A stretch of DNA of 46,259 nucleotides from an uncultured SAR86 cluster bacterium. GTDB lineage: Bacteria; Pseudomonadota; Gammaproteobacteria; Magnimaribacterales; Magnimaribacteraceae. The translations under genes and the position numbers were made by a program. Location of the stretch: assembly GCA_938075195.1 (NCBI GenBank), contig CALJGK010000013.1:1-46259 (forward strand), given 5' to 3'. Below, one piece after another: positions 24,299 through 32,846 of this stretch (position 1 is its first letter; each line of letters starts with the position of its first letter). A model generated the notes under the pieces. That model ran no database searches and was not told the DNA's origin. It saw only the letters and a list, made by a program, of their open reading frames with translations.

Positions 24299-24993
24299 TT
24301 TCTTTGACCAAAGATTCCTGTACCTATTCTTATCATTGTAGACCCTTCTTTAATTGCAATACCGTAATCTGAAGACATTCCCATCGATAGTGTATTCATA
24401 TTCATGCCCTTTTGGTTAAGTGAATCGAAGATTTCTTTGACTTCCCTAAAAACCTTTTGTTGTTCTTGGACAGAATCTCTGGGCCTGGGTATTACCATCA
24501 AGCCTTTGATTTCTAAATTTTTAAAATCCTTGATCTCAAAAAAAATATTTTCAATCTCCTTCAGTTCAACGCCTGATTTAGAGGTTTCTTTATCAATATT
24601 CAATTGGATACAAACTTTTAATGCATTTTTGTAGTGTGGCCTTGCATCATGAAGTTTTTTAGCAATTTTTATACTATCTACTGCATGAGCCCAATCGAAG
24701 ATCTCTGCTATTTTTTTTGCCTTACGTGATTGTATTGAGCCAATAAAATGCCAGGTTACATCTCCTCCAATAGAATCTATCTTAGATTCGGCTTCTTGTA
24801 GGTAGTTCTCTCCAAAATGATTTATGCCTGAAATATAAGCTTCTCTAATTTTTTCAATAGATTGGGACTTGCTTGCACCAAGAACAGTGATTTTACTTGG
24901 ATCCCTACCTGCCTTCTCGCAAATACTATTTATTTCTGAGTTAACTTTTAATATATTTTTTGATATCACAGATTCACATTTCGTCTGGAGCAT
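24295..24993 (-). CDS. yggS: YggS/PLPBP family pyridoxal phosphate homeostasis protein
   Basis: Single-domain TIM-barrel PLP-binding protein (232 residues) that buffers pyridoxal phosphate and affects amino acid metabolism. The PLP lysine is K42 in LGASKSQS; the HFGENYLQEA, WHFIGSIQSRKA and SMGMSSDYGIAIKEGSTMIRIG segments are family hallmarks. Its start lies 20 bases inside the end of argS, a longer overlap than elsewhere in the run. No alternative internal start precedes the PLP lysine. Confidence 0.95.
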   Translation of the reverse strand: MLQTKCESVISKNILKVNSEINSICEKAGRDPSKITVLGASKSQSIEKIREAYISGINHFGENYLQEAESKIDSIGGDVTWHFIGSIQSRKAKKIAEIFDWAHAVDSIKIAKKLHDARPHYKNALKVCIQLNIDKETSKSGVELKEIENIFFEIKDFKNLEIKGLMVIPRPRDSVQEQQKVFREVKEIFDSLNQKGMNMNTLSMGMSSDYGIAIKEGSTMIRIGTGIFGQRK

Positions 24994-26716
24994 TGATGCC
25001 TAGAACCAAGAGACCGTTCAGAAGCACTTGCTTGATACCGTTAAGTAGGAATAATCTTGAATTCATCAACTTCTCATCTTCTACTATAAATTTCTCACTA
25101 TTGTAGTAGCTATGAAAAAGTCCTGCTAAATCCTTTAAATAGTAGCAAATAAGATGAGGTTCGCTAGATTTAGCAGCGCGTTCTACAACACTTGGATATT
25201 GTTTTAAGATCTTTTGTATTTCAACTTCTTTTTCTAGGTCTAATAATGATAAATCAGAGTCAATTAAATCCTTAATCATAGTATTAGATTTCTTTAAGAC
25301 ACTACATATACGTGCATGAGCATATTGTATGTAGTAGAGAGGATTGTCTTTTGATTGTTCTTTAGCAAGATCTAGATCAAAGTCTAAATGCTGGTCCGCT
25401 TTTCTGTTGATATAGAAGAATCTAGCAGCTTCAGTTGTTACTTCATCCATAAGTTCTTTGAGGGTTATGAATTCTCCACTTCTAGTCGACATGGTCACTT
25501 TTTCCCCAGCCCTGATTAGATTTGCAAACTGAATATAGACTACTTCAAGCTTCTTAATATCCCTATTGCTTGCTTCCATGGCCGCATTCACTCGCGGGGT
25601 GTAACCATGATGATCTGAACCCCAAATATTAATTACTCTATCGTAACCCCTGTCATATTTATCACTATGATAAGCTACATCAGATGCAAAATAAGTATGT
25701 TCTCCGTTACTTCTTTTCAGCACCCTGTCTTTGTCGTCTCCAAAATCTGACGATCTAAACCAGACTGCATCCTCTTTTTCATAAACAAAACCGAGAGAAC
25801 TAAGTTCTTCAATTGACTTATCGACTTTACTCTTAACGGAGCCATCGGGTTCATAAAGCGAAGACTCTGAAAACCAATAGTTATGATTAACACCAAAATC
25901 TAGTAAATCTTTTTTAATTATTTTTAATATCTCTTCTAGGGCAAAATTTCTTAAAAAGAAAAAATCTTCACCGAGCATTGAATGAATAGCTTCTACTATT
26001 TTATCTGTAAATGCCTCATCTTCATCTTTTTCAGGGTCGATCAAAATACTTACTTCCTCTTGAGAAGAATAAAATTTATCTGATTGAATCTGTTTTAGGC
26101 TATCAGCAATTGAGATTAGATATTCTCCCTGATAGCCATTTTTTATCATGTTTATTTCGTTGTTAAAGAGCTGCGCATATCTTAACCATAGACTAGCGGC
26201 CAATATATTCATTTGTCTTCCAAAGTCGTTGATATAGTACTCCTCGTCAACCTTAAATCCTGCTTCCCTTAAAAGGTTGGCAAGCACAGATCCAAAAACC
26301 GCCCCACGGCCATGTCCTACATGCAAAGGTCCCGTGGGATTACTAGAGACATACTCTATTAAAACAGTTTGATTATTTGGTTCAGATTTTCCATAAGAAT
26401 CTTTTTCTTTAAAGATTTGCTTAAGTACTTCGTTGTGTGTTTTTGTTGATAAGAAAAAATTTATAAATCCGGGACCTGCCACTTCTACTTTGATTAAATC
26501 TTCATCATTAATAAATGCATCCTTTATGGTATTGGCTATAATTTGAGGATTAGTTTTCAGAGGCTTAGCGAGGATAAGCGCTATATTGGATGCTAAATCA
26601 CCATGATTCTTGTCGCTATTTTCTTGAAGAGTGACGGAGAGCTCGTCAATTCTTAGTTCTTTTCCATATAAGTTATCTAGTATCTTTACAAGATTTTCTT
26701 GAATCTTTTCTTTCAT
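24974..26716 (-). CDS. argS: arginyl-tRNA synthetase
   Basis: Class I synthetase of 580 residues charging tRNA-Arg. The HIGH-like motif is HVGHGRGAVFG in SNPTGPLHVGHGR, and the KMSKS-like region reads KVTMSTRSGE. The N-terminal add-1 domain and the C-terminal anticodon-binding DALR domain (last 120 residues, with YYLKDLAGLFHSYYN) are present. It follows efp by eight bases. Confidence 0.97.
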   Translation of the reverse strand: MKEKIQENLVKILDNLYGKELRIDELSVTLQENSDKNHGDLASNIALILAKPLKTNPQIIANTIKDAFINDEDLIKVEVAGPGFINFFLSTKTHNEVLKQIFKEKDSYGKSEPNNQTVLIEYVSSNPTGPLHVGHGRGAVFGSVLANLLREAGFKVDEEYYINDFGRQMNILAASLWLRYAQLFNNEINMIKNGYQGEYLISIADSLKQIQSDKFYSSQEEVSILIDPEKDEDEAFTDKIVEAIHSMLGEDFFFLRNFALEEILKIIKKDLLDFGVNHNYWFSESSLYEPDGSVKSKVDKSIEELSSLGFVYEKEDAVWFRSSDFGDDKDRVLKRSNGEHTYFASDVAYHSDKYDRGYDRVINIWGSDHHGYTPRVNAAMEASNRDIKKLEVVYIQFANLIRAGEKVTMSTRSGEFITLKELMDEVTTEAARFFYINRKADQHLDFDLDLAKEQSKDNPLYYIQYAHARICSVLKKSNTMIKDLIDSDLSLLDLEKEVEIQKILKQYPSVVERAAKSSEPHLICYYLKDLAGLFHSYYNSEKFIVEDEKLMNSRLFLLNGIKQVLLNGLLVLGINAPDEM

Positions 26717-26724
26717 TTGGAAAA

Positions 26725-27288
26725 TTATTTACGACCCTGATATTCGCCGTTTCTTGTATCGATAGTGACTATTTCACCTTCTGATACAAATAGTGGAACC
26801 TTTATAATTGCACCAGTAGAGACGGTTGCTGGTTTAGAACCTCCAGTCGCAGTATCGCCTTTAACTCCCGGATCAGTTTGTGTAATTTCTAAATCTACAA
26901 AAGTAGGAGCTGCCACTGAAATAGGACTATCATTCCACGACAGTACCTTACAGATATCTTCTTCTGTCACCCATTTGTTGAGTTCTCCAACCATTTCCGT
27001 ATTTACGGGAATCTGTTCGTAGGTATCTGGATGCATAAAGTACCAAGTATTTCCATCACTATAGAGAAATTGCATATCAAGTTCCGTAACATCAGCAGCT
27101 TCAAGAGATTCTCCAACCTTGCATGTTTTTTCTCCAACTCTGCCAGTCAGATAGTTTCTAAATTTTATCTTACTAAAGGCCTGGCCTTTACCAGGCTTAT
27201 TGAATTCTTCATCGATGATCACGCAAGGATCATTATCAATGATTATTTTTAGTCCGACTTTGAAATCGCTAGTTGAATAAGTTACCAA
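26725..27288 (-). CDS. efp: translation elongation factor P
   Basis: EF-P relieves ribosome stalling at polyproline stretches. The three OB-like domains and length (187 residues) are standard. The modifiable residue is K34 in NKPGKGQAF, the E. coli type that is beta-lysylated by EpmA/EpmB; those genes are not in the window. The start is TTG, fixed by alignment of the N-terminal VTYSTSDFKVG with the E. coli protein. Confidence 0.96.
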   Translation of the reverse strand: MVTYSTSDFKVGLKIIIDNDPCVIIDEEFNKPGKGQAFSKIKFRNYLTGRVGEKTCKVGESLEAADVTELDMQFLYSDGNTWYFMHPDTYEQIPVNTEMVGELNKWVTEEDICKVLSWNDSPISVAAPTFVDLEITQTDPGVKGDTATGGSKPATVSTGAIIKVPLFVSEGEIVTIDTRNGEYQGRK

Positions 27289-27296
27289 GTTAGTGC

Positions 27297-28127
27297 CTAT
27301 AAGTTTTTAAGTGAAATTAGTTTAGAACCAAATTTTACTCGCTTATTTTCGTTCAAGGAATCTAAATCTAATTTCTTTGAATCTTCAAAAATTAATATCA
27401 CAGTTGATCCCATTCTAAAGTGGGCTAATTCGTCTCCAATTTCGACATTGCATTCTTCTTCTTTTGGGCCAATATTCCATTCCTCTATAAGGTCATGTCT
27501 TGAATGTGCTGGCTTAGAATTCCAAAATGGGACAATACTTCCAACAACTGAGGCGCCAACGGATACCAATGCATAGTTCATCATAGCCGAGTTAATATGC
27601 AATACGGATCTTTCATTCTTAATATAAAGCTTAGGTATGGTTTCCTGGGCATTTTTATTGACACTATAGAGGGACTTGCCTAAATGCATGGATGAAATAA
27701 TCTTACCTTTAAGGGGACAATGAATTCTATGGTAATCGGTAGGTGCCAAATAAATAGTCATGAAGTATCCATCCCTGTATTTATTCACGCTATCTTTTCC
27801 AATGAGCTCATCCAGGGGGTAGCGATATTTTTTGGCTTGAATAAGTTGTTGCTTATCCACAAAGCCATGATCAACTATTTCTCCATCAACCGGCGAGATA
27901 AAGCTATTGCTTGATTCATATACTTCTCTATTCTTTAGTCTCCTTGTAAAAAAATCATTATAGGAATGATATTTATTTATATCTGAGTAAATTGCCTCTT
28001 CAAGATTTGGCTTATAAATTCTCAAAAATGTTTTTATTAAAAAATTTTTTAAAAAATAATTTCTACTATCTGCCAAGAGCCCAATTAAAAACGTTATTAA
28101 AAGATGGGGGATAAATTTTTGTATCAT
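27297..28127 (-). CDS. psd: phosphatidylserine decarboxylase proenzyme
   Basis: Membrane-associated, pyruvoyl-dependent enzyme making phosphatidylethanolamine. The self-cleavage site is visible as RMGSTVILIF near the C-terminus, splitting between Gly and Ser. SPVDGEIVDHG and APTDYHRIHCPLKG in the beta chain are typical. The 276 residues fit the short bacterial family. It abuts the upstream DUF1295-like gene without a gap and precedes efp by eight bases. Confidence 0.95.
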   Translation of the reverse strand: MIQKFIPHLLITFLIGLLADSRNYFLKNFLIKTFLRIYKPNLEEAIYSDINKYHSYNDFFTRRLKNREVYESSNSFISPVDGEIVDHGFVDKQQLIQAKKYRYPLDELIGKDSVNKYRDGYFMTIYLAPTDYHRIHCPLKGKIISSMHLGKSLYSVNKNAQETIPKLYIKNERSVLHINSAMMNYALVSVGASVVGSIVPFWNSKPAHSRHDLIEEWNIGPKEEECNVEIGDELAHFRMGSTVILIFEDSKKLDLDSLNENKRVKFGSKLISLKNL

Positions 28128-28898
28128 TTATTTAAAATAAAATATTTTAGGAACGGTTTCTGTATAAGTCTTGTATTCAGTGAGTTTCAATAAAAGATTC
28201 TTTTCTATTTTAGGTAATATATTTTGGAAAATTATAAAGGTAAGCAATAAAAATCCAAAAATAGACCACAAAGAGCTGATCGCACTAAAAGCAATAACTT
28301 GGATACCTAGAAAGAACAGAAATATCCCAATTAGATTTGGATGTCTACTTACTGCCCATGGCCCTGTACTAACTATTCTAGTCTTTTTAAAAGAGAGAGT
28401 TTTTAGATGTTTCTCGCTTTTAAGCTCGAGAGTGATGCCTAAAAGGCATATTACTAAACCAAGTAAATCTAAATAATTTAAATGCGAAGCTCCTGATAAG
28501 TAGTTAGTTGATATAAAAGAACTAAAGCAAATAAATTGAAAGAGGGATAATTTAAGGATATGTCTAAAAATTCTAAAAATATTCTTGCTGGCAATTTCGA
28601 CTCTAAGCACTTCAAGGAAATTGGATAATAGTATGACTTTTATAGATCTATAGGAGAACATTGATTTAATACACCATATAAAAAGCATGGTATTTGCTAG
28701 TAATTGTCTGTTAGAAAACTCAGATATGAGCATAAAACCCTTCAAGATTGAACCTGTCAATATAGATGCCAGGATCGATGAGAAAAAAAATTTTAGAAAA
28801 AACCTTGGACTTTTTCTAGAAACACTCCTTGAGATAAGGCTGATTAAAACCAAAGTATTAATAAAGTAAAGAATTGTTAAGAATTCAATGTTTGACAT
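28128..28898 (-). CDS. DUF1295 / steroid 5-alpha-reductase-like membrane protein
   Basis: Polytopic protein of 256 residues with about six or seven membrane segments. The C-terminal half has RIVSTGPWAVSRHPNLIGIFLFFLGI and an EKNLLLKLTEYKTYTETVPKIF tail. These resemble DUF1295 and isoprenylcysteine methyltransferase-like folds, in which SRHPNxxG binds the cofactor (NADPH or SAM). The substrate is unknown. Being first in a run with psd suggests a membrane-lipid role, but that is only context. It begins the minus-strand operon opposite the TonB system. Confidence 0.7.
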   Translation of the reverse strand: MSNIEFLTILYFINTLVLISLISRSVSRKSPRFFLKFFFSSILASILTGSILKGFMLISEFSNRQLLANTMLFIWCIKSMFSYRSIKVILLSNFLEVLRVEIASKNIFRIFRHILKLSLFQFICFSSFISTNYLSGASHLNYLDLLGLVICLLGITLELKSEKHLKTLSFKKTRIVSTGPWAVSRHPNLIGIFLFFLGIQVIAFSAISSLWSIFGFLLLTFIIFQNILPKIEKNLLLKLTEYKTYTETVPKIFYFK

Positions 28899-28933
28899 CT
28901 TCTATATCTCAGGCTCCTAGTTTTTTTTTGGCA

Positions 28934-28962
28934 TTGCATTGAAACTTATTTGTCTCTATAGT
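28934..28962 (+). promoter_or_regulatory. candidate promoter of the TonB operon
   Basis: TTGCAT at 28934-28939 and TATAGT at 28957-28962 have a 17-base spacer. Initiation near 28969 would give a leader of about 100 bases before the DUF3450 gene, longer than most leaders in this window. Confidence 0.5.
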
Positions 28963-28985
28963 TTACCCGTTCGTCTTGGGGAAGG

Positions 28986-29019
28986 TGAAAGAATGTTGCT
29001 GAAAAGCAGCTGAATTTCA
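28986..29019 (+). promoter_or_regulatory. structured 5' leader hairpin with GAAA tetraloop
   Basis: GTTGCT (28995-29000) and AGCAGC (29005-29010) pair around a GAAA tetraloop, with one G-U pair. An outer TGAAA/TTTCA stem (28986-28990 with 29015-29019) continues it across a GAAT/TGAA internal loop. It sits in the predicted leader of the TonB operon. No known riboregulator family is recognised. Confidence 0.4.
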
Positions 29020-29069
29020 TCTACTATACGAATATATTTTATAAGAATTAGAAAAGTTAGGAGATAGCT

Positions 29070-29834
29070 ATGACGCGTCTTTGTAAATTTGTTTTCATGC
29101 TGGCTGGAATTTCAGTTTCTGGCCTTGTGTTTAGTGATCAGATTCAACCTCTTTTAGATGTTGGCCAGGCTAGACAGGTTGCAGAAAAAACATCTCAATC
29201 AAAAATTGATGAAATGGATGATCAGACATCTGTAATTGTTAGTGAGTTTAAAACAGTAAGTAAGCAGATAGAAGGTTTAAGGGTCTACAACGCTCAAATG
29301 AAACAGCAGATTCAACGTCAAGAAGAAAGACTGAAAGAAATTGATAAAACAATGAAGGAAGCACAAATAATGCAAAGGCAGATCCCTCCTTTTACCAGAA
29401 GAATGCTTGCGGGCGTAGAGACTTCAATTGAGCTTGATTTGCCATTCCACCTATCTGAGAGAAAAGAACGTATAGCCTTTGCGAAGGCTGCTTTAGATAA
29501 TCCAACCGTGTCTCCTGCTGAGGGATTAAGACAGGTGTTAGAGGCATTTAATGTAGAAGCTGAGTACGGTAGAAAGCTAGATGCCTACAAAGACAGCATC
29601 ATAATTGATGGTGAATTAAGAGAAGGTAATATCTTGAGAGTAGGAAGATTGGCAATGGTTTTCCAGACAGCTGATGAGACTCAAACTCATGCGTGGAACA
29701 ACGAAACAAGGTCTTGGGTTGAGCTCGATAACAGCTATAGAAACCCAACTCGAAGAGGTTTAAGAATCGCAAATAAATTGGCTACTGTCGATTTAATGGA
29801 ACTACCTTTACCAGCACCTACGGAGGTTAACTAA
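29070..29834 (+). CDS. DUF3450 periplasmic coiled-coil protein of the TonB system
   Basis: A 254-residue protein with a Sec signal peptide (about 1-22, ending VFS-DQ) and a long coiled coil (about 30-110, rich in Q, K and E). The C-terminal globular part includes LRVGRLAMVFQTADETQTHAWN. This matches the DUF3450 family, which precedes ExbB-like genes in marine gammaproteobacterial TonB clusters. Its role is unproven, likely helping the periplasmic part of the energising complex. AGGAG lies six bases before the ATG. The next gene starts one base after its stop, with GGAGG inside this gene's end. Confidence 0.85.
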   Translation: MTRLCKFVFMLAGISVSGLVFSDQIQPLLDVGQARQVAEKTSQSKIDEMDDQTSVIVSEFKTVSKQIEGLRVYNAQMKQQIQRQEERLKEIDKTMKEAQIMQRQIPPFTRRMLAGVETSIELDLPFHLSERKERIAFAKAALDNPTVSPAEGLRQVLEAFNVEAEYGRKLDAYKDSIIIDGELREGNILRVGRLAMVFQTADETQTHAWNNETRSWVELDNSYRNPTRRGLRIANKLATVDLMELPLPAPTEVN

Positions 29835-29835
29835 A

Positions 29836-31227
29836 ATGAACAAAATTAAACTTTTTATATTTATTATTAGCTTTGGTCTTGTATCTTCGATTGCCTATAC
29901 AGAAGATGGCGAAGAAGAAGCAGCAACACCTTCCAATCCTCAAGAGCTTCTAGAAATAGTAAGGCAAGGTCAATTTGCAGATACTAGACAGCAAAGAAAC
30001 AGGGAAAGCGAATTTCGTAATGAAAAAAATAAACAAGCGAAACTTCTTTCTGATGCGAAAGATGAAAGAGCAAGACTAGAGAGAGAAGCTGCAAGGTTAG
30101 AACAACAGTTTGAAGCAAACGAAGCTCTCTTAGTGGTAGCAGAAGAGCAATTAAGAGAAAGACTGGGCTCTTTGAATGAAATATTTGGACATATAGCTGG
30201 TAATACAACTGAAGCTAGAAATATTATGGAGTCGTCCATCACTGCTGCCCAATTCGGTAAAGATCGAGAAGAGTTTATGACAGCTCTTGGTTCAAAAATG
30301 AACGAAGGAATTAAATTGGCTTCTATAGAAGAGCTTGAGACGCTTTGGTATGAACTTCAAAGAGAAATAAATGCTTCTGGGGAAGTGGTTAAGTTCAATA
30401 CAGAGGTTATCACTACAGACGGAAATGTAGAAAATAGAGATGTTGTAAGGGTAGGAAACTTTAATGTTGTATCCGATGGTCAGTATTTAACATATTCTCC
30501 TTCCAGAGGTGCCTATTCTGAGCTATCTGCTCAGCCTGCAGGAAGATATACATCCCAGTCTTCAGATCTTTTAGGTGGAGACGCCTTCCCGGTTCAATTT
30601 GCAGTTGATCCAACGGGCCCACAGGGTGGTTCATTGCTTGAAAGTTTGATATCTATGCCTGGTACATGGGGAAAAATGCAAGAAGGTGGATTTGTTGGTA
30701 CCGTACTAATGATTATTGGTTCACTAGCAACATTACTGTTTATTTGGAGATTTTATGAGCTTTGGACTATAAGAGGCTCCGTTAGAGCGCAAGCTGGATC
30801 TGCAACATTAACTGATGACAATGCATTAGGTAGAATCTTGAAGATTGCTGAAGAAGACAAAGAAGCCGATACAGAGACTCTAGAGTTGAAGATGGCTGAA
30901 CAAATTCTTAAAGAGAGACCAAGCGTAGAAGGGCTGAACTGGGTTCTGAAGATTGTTTCAGTAGTCGCTCCTTTGATGGGTCTATTCGGAACTATTATAG
31001 GAATGATCGAAACCTTTACTATGATCACTTTGTTTGGTACTGGAGATCCTAAGACTATGGCAAGTGGTATTTCTACAGCTCTGGTAACAACTTGGTTAGG
31101 TCTGATGGTGGCCATACCTACTACTTTTATGTACGCAACAGTTAATAATATTTCTAGAGGAGTATTGGGTACGATAGAAGAGCACAGCACAGGAATGGCA
31201 GCTAAACGTTCAGAGGGAACCAAATAA
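29836..31227 (+). CDS. TtpC-like MotA/TolQ/ExbB proton-channel protein with periplasmic coiled-coil domain
   Basis: A 463-residue protein with a signal-like N-terminus (ends near AYTEDG), a charged coiled-coil region (about 30-110) and a periplasmic domain. The C-terminal MotA_TolQ_ExbB domain (about 270-455) holds VSVVAPLMGLFGTIIGMIETF and STALVTTWLGLMVAIPTT. In Vibrio TonB2-type systems the equivalent TtpC is needed with ExbB2/ExbD2/TonB2 for siderophore uptake. The tandem of this protein and a short ExbB identifies that architecture. Confidence 0.88.
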   Translation: MNKIKLFIFIISFGLVSSIAYTEDGEEEAATPSNPQELLEIVRQGQFADTRQQRNRESEFRNEKNKQAKLLSDAKDERARLEREAARLEQQFEANEALLVVAEEQLRERLGSLNEIFGHIAGNTTEARNIMESSITAAQFGKDREEFMTALGSKMNEGIKLASIEELETLWYELQREINASGEVVKFNTEVITTDGNVENRDVVRVGNFNVVSDGQYLTYSPSRGAYSELSAQPAGRYTSQSSDLLGGDAFPVQFAVDPTGPQGGSLLESLISMPGTWGKMQEGGFVGTVLMIIGSLATLLFIWRFYELWTIRGSVRAQAGSATLTDDNALGRILKIAEEDKEADTETLELKMAEQILKERPSVEGLNWVLKIVSVVAPLMGLFGTIIGMIETFTMITLFGTGDPKTMASGISTALVTTWLGLMVAIPTTFMYATVNNISRGVLGTIEEHSTGMAAKRSEGTK

Positions 31228-31247
31228 TATTTATAAACAAATAGACT

Positions 31248-31772
31248 ATGCAGTTTTTTTATAATTTCTCAGATGCTCTCTTTGCCTTTATGCAAAGGGG
31301 CGGAGATGTACTTTATTTAATAGGACTTTTAGCCTTTGTCATGTGGTTCCTGATTTTTGAAAGAATGTGGTTTTATTATCTAACTCACAAAAATTATTTA
31401 GGAATTTCAGTGGCAGAATGGGAAACAAGACAAGATAAGGGCTCTTGGAATTCAAAGGCTATTAGAGATATGCTCATTTCTGAGAATGCCATAAGAATAG
31501 ATCAAAATCTAAGTTTAATAAAAATGTGTGTTGGTATAGCACCTCTTTTTGGATTGTTTGGAACTATCACAGGAATGATAGAAGTTTTTCACTTACTTGC
31601 TGTAACGGGTGGTGGAGATGCTAAGGCAATGGCTGGTGGGGTTTCTAGATCAACTATTCCTGCTATGGCAGGTTTAGCTGTTGCATTGACAGGAACTTTA
31701 GCCAATCAATTTTTAGTTAATAAAGCTCAAAAAGAGAAAGATTTACTAGTCGATCGACTAGTTGCAGAATAG
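31248..31772 (+). CDS. exbB: biopolymer transport protein ExbB (ExbB2-type)
   Basis: Inner-membrane proton-channel subunit of 174 residues with three membrane segments: FLIFERMW after the first, MCVGIAPLFGLFGTITGMIEVF, and the third around MAGLAVALTGTLANQF. Short ExbB of the TonB2 class, without a long N-terminal extension. It passes proton-motive force to TonB in complex with ExbD. A 20-base gap separates it from the TtpC-like gene. Confidence 0.93.
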   Translation: MQFFYNFSDALFAFMQRGGDVLYLIGLLAFVMWFLIFERMWFYYLTHKNYLGISVAEWETRQDKGSWNSKAIRDMLISENAIRIDQNLSLIKMCVGIAPLFGLFGTITGMIEVFHLLAVTGGGDAKAMAGGVSRSTIPAMAGLAVALTGTLANQFLVNKAQKEKDLLVDRLVAE

Positions 31773-31782
31773 GAAATTAATT

Positions 31783-32193
31783 ATGAGAAGATCACCAATC
31801 AGTAGTGCAGTAGCGGAAGAAGAAGATATTAATTTAACTCCCATGTTAGATGTAGTGTTTATACTTTTAATCTTTTTTATTGTAACTGCAAATTTCATTA
31901 AAGAGCCTGGTTTAGAAGTCAATAGACCCGATGCAGAAACTTCAAATATTCAAGAAAATGCAGCCATACTTATTGCCATTGGAGCGACCAATGATATTTG
32001 GATAGATGGTAGAAGAGTGGATGTTAGGCAAGTAAAGGCAAACATAACAAAGCTTCTTGCTGACAATCCTCAAGGGTCAGTTGTTATTCAAGCAGATGAG
32101 AAGGCTCAGGCTGATGCCATTATCCAAGTAATGGATCAATCTAGAGAAGCTGGTGTTTATGCCATCTCTTTAGCATCTGAACCTAAGTTTTAA
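31783..32193 (+). CDS. exbD: biopolymer transport protein ExbD
   Basis: Single-pass inner-membrane protein of 136 residues. The key segment DINLTPMLDVVFILLIFFIVTA has the functional transmembrane Asp, and the periplasmic domain includes VVIQADEKAQADAIIQVMDQSREAG. I place the start at the ATG at 31783, preceded by AGGA nine bases upstream, because the longer ATG at 31762 adds a non-family leader that overlaps exbB. Confidence 0.93.
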   Translation: MRRSPISSAVAEEEDINLTPMLDVVFILLIFFIVTANFIKEPGLEVNRPDAETSNIQENAAILIAIGATNDIWIDGRRVDVRQVKANITKLLADNPQGSVVIQADEKAQADAIIQVMDQSREAGVYAISLASEPKF

Positions 32194-32198
32194 AATTT

Positions 32199-32840
32199 AT
32201 GGGATTTTTTGCTGAACAAAATTTAAAAATGTTAGGGGCAACCTTAACCTCATCATTGTTTTTAACGGTGGTAATCTTTTATGTCATGCAAGCATTAATT
32301 GATGTAGGTGATGTAGAGTTAGACGACAAGTCTTTCAAAATTGCTGATGTAACGATGCCAGAAAGAGAGCTAGAATTAATGATGGACATGGAGCGCCCTC
32401 AAGAAGAAGAACCGCCACCAGAGACAATGCCTCCAGAGTTTGATATGACTCCTCCTGCAGATTTAGATGCTTCCTCTGCAAGGCCAAATTTGAGTTTCAA
32501 AGGAAAAAAAGCTGGTGTTTTTGCGGATGGGTCCTATGTTCCTATTTTCCAAGTACCGCCCGTCTATCCTAGAAGAGCACTTGAGAGAGGCATAGAAGGA
32601 TGTGTAATGTTGAAATTTACCGTTACAAAGGTAGGATCTACAAAAGAACCTGAAGTTGAATGGTCAGTGCCTCCAGGAATTTTTGATCGTGCTGCAATGA
32701 GATCAGCCTTAAAATATAAATATAAACCTCAAATAAGAGATGGTGAAGCTATAGAAGTCCCTAATGTAAGAACAATTATTGTTTTCAAGATTGATGACCC
32801 AGGCAAGCCAGCAGATTATACTCCCGAGGGATGTGCGTAG
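32199..32840 (+). CDS. tonB: TonB energy transducer
   Basis: 213 residues: an N-terminal membrane anchor (about 12-34), a short Pro/Glu-rich linker (EEEPPPETMPPEF, about 67-80) and the C-terminal TonB domain with VPPVYPRRALERGIEGCV, followed by the AMRSALKYKYKP segment. It carries proton-motive force to TonB-dependent outer-membrane receptors. The linker is much shorter than E. coli TonB, as in TonB2 types. No receptor gene is adjacent, so the cluster may serve several receptors elsewhere. Confidence 0.93.
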   Translation: MGFFAEQNLKMLGATLTSSLFLTVVIFYVMQALIDVGDVELDDKSFKIADVTMPERELELMMDMERPQEEEPPPETMPPEFDMTPPADLDASSARPNLSFKGKKAGVFADGSYVPIFQVPPVYPRRALERGIEGCVMLKFTVTKVGSTKEPEVEWSVPPGIFDRAAMRSALKYKYKPQIRDGEAIEVPNVRTIIVFKIDDPGKPADYTPEGCA

Positions 32841-32846
32841 ATTGTT

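Noticed and set aside
30753-31223. 156-codon antisense ORF within the TtpC-like gene
   Set aside because: It lies wholly opposite a conserved MotA_TolQ_ExbB domain and shows no family features; long antisense frames arise from codon bias.
31762-31782. Upstream ATG of exbD overlapping exbB
   Set aside because: ATG at 31783 has an AGGA ribosome binding site and a family-typical N-terminus.
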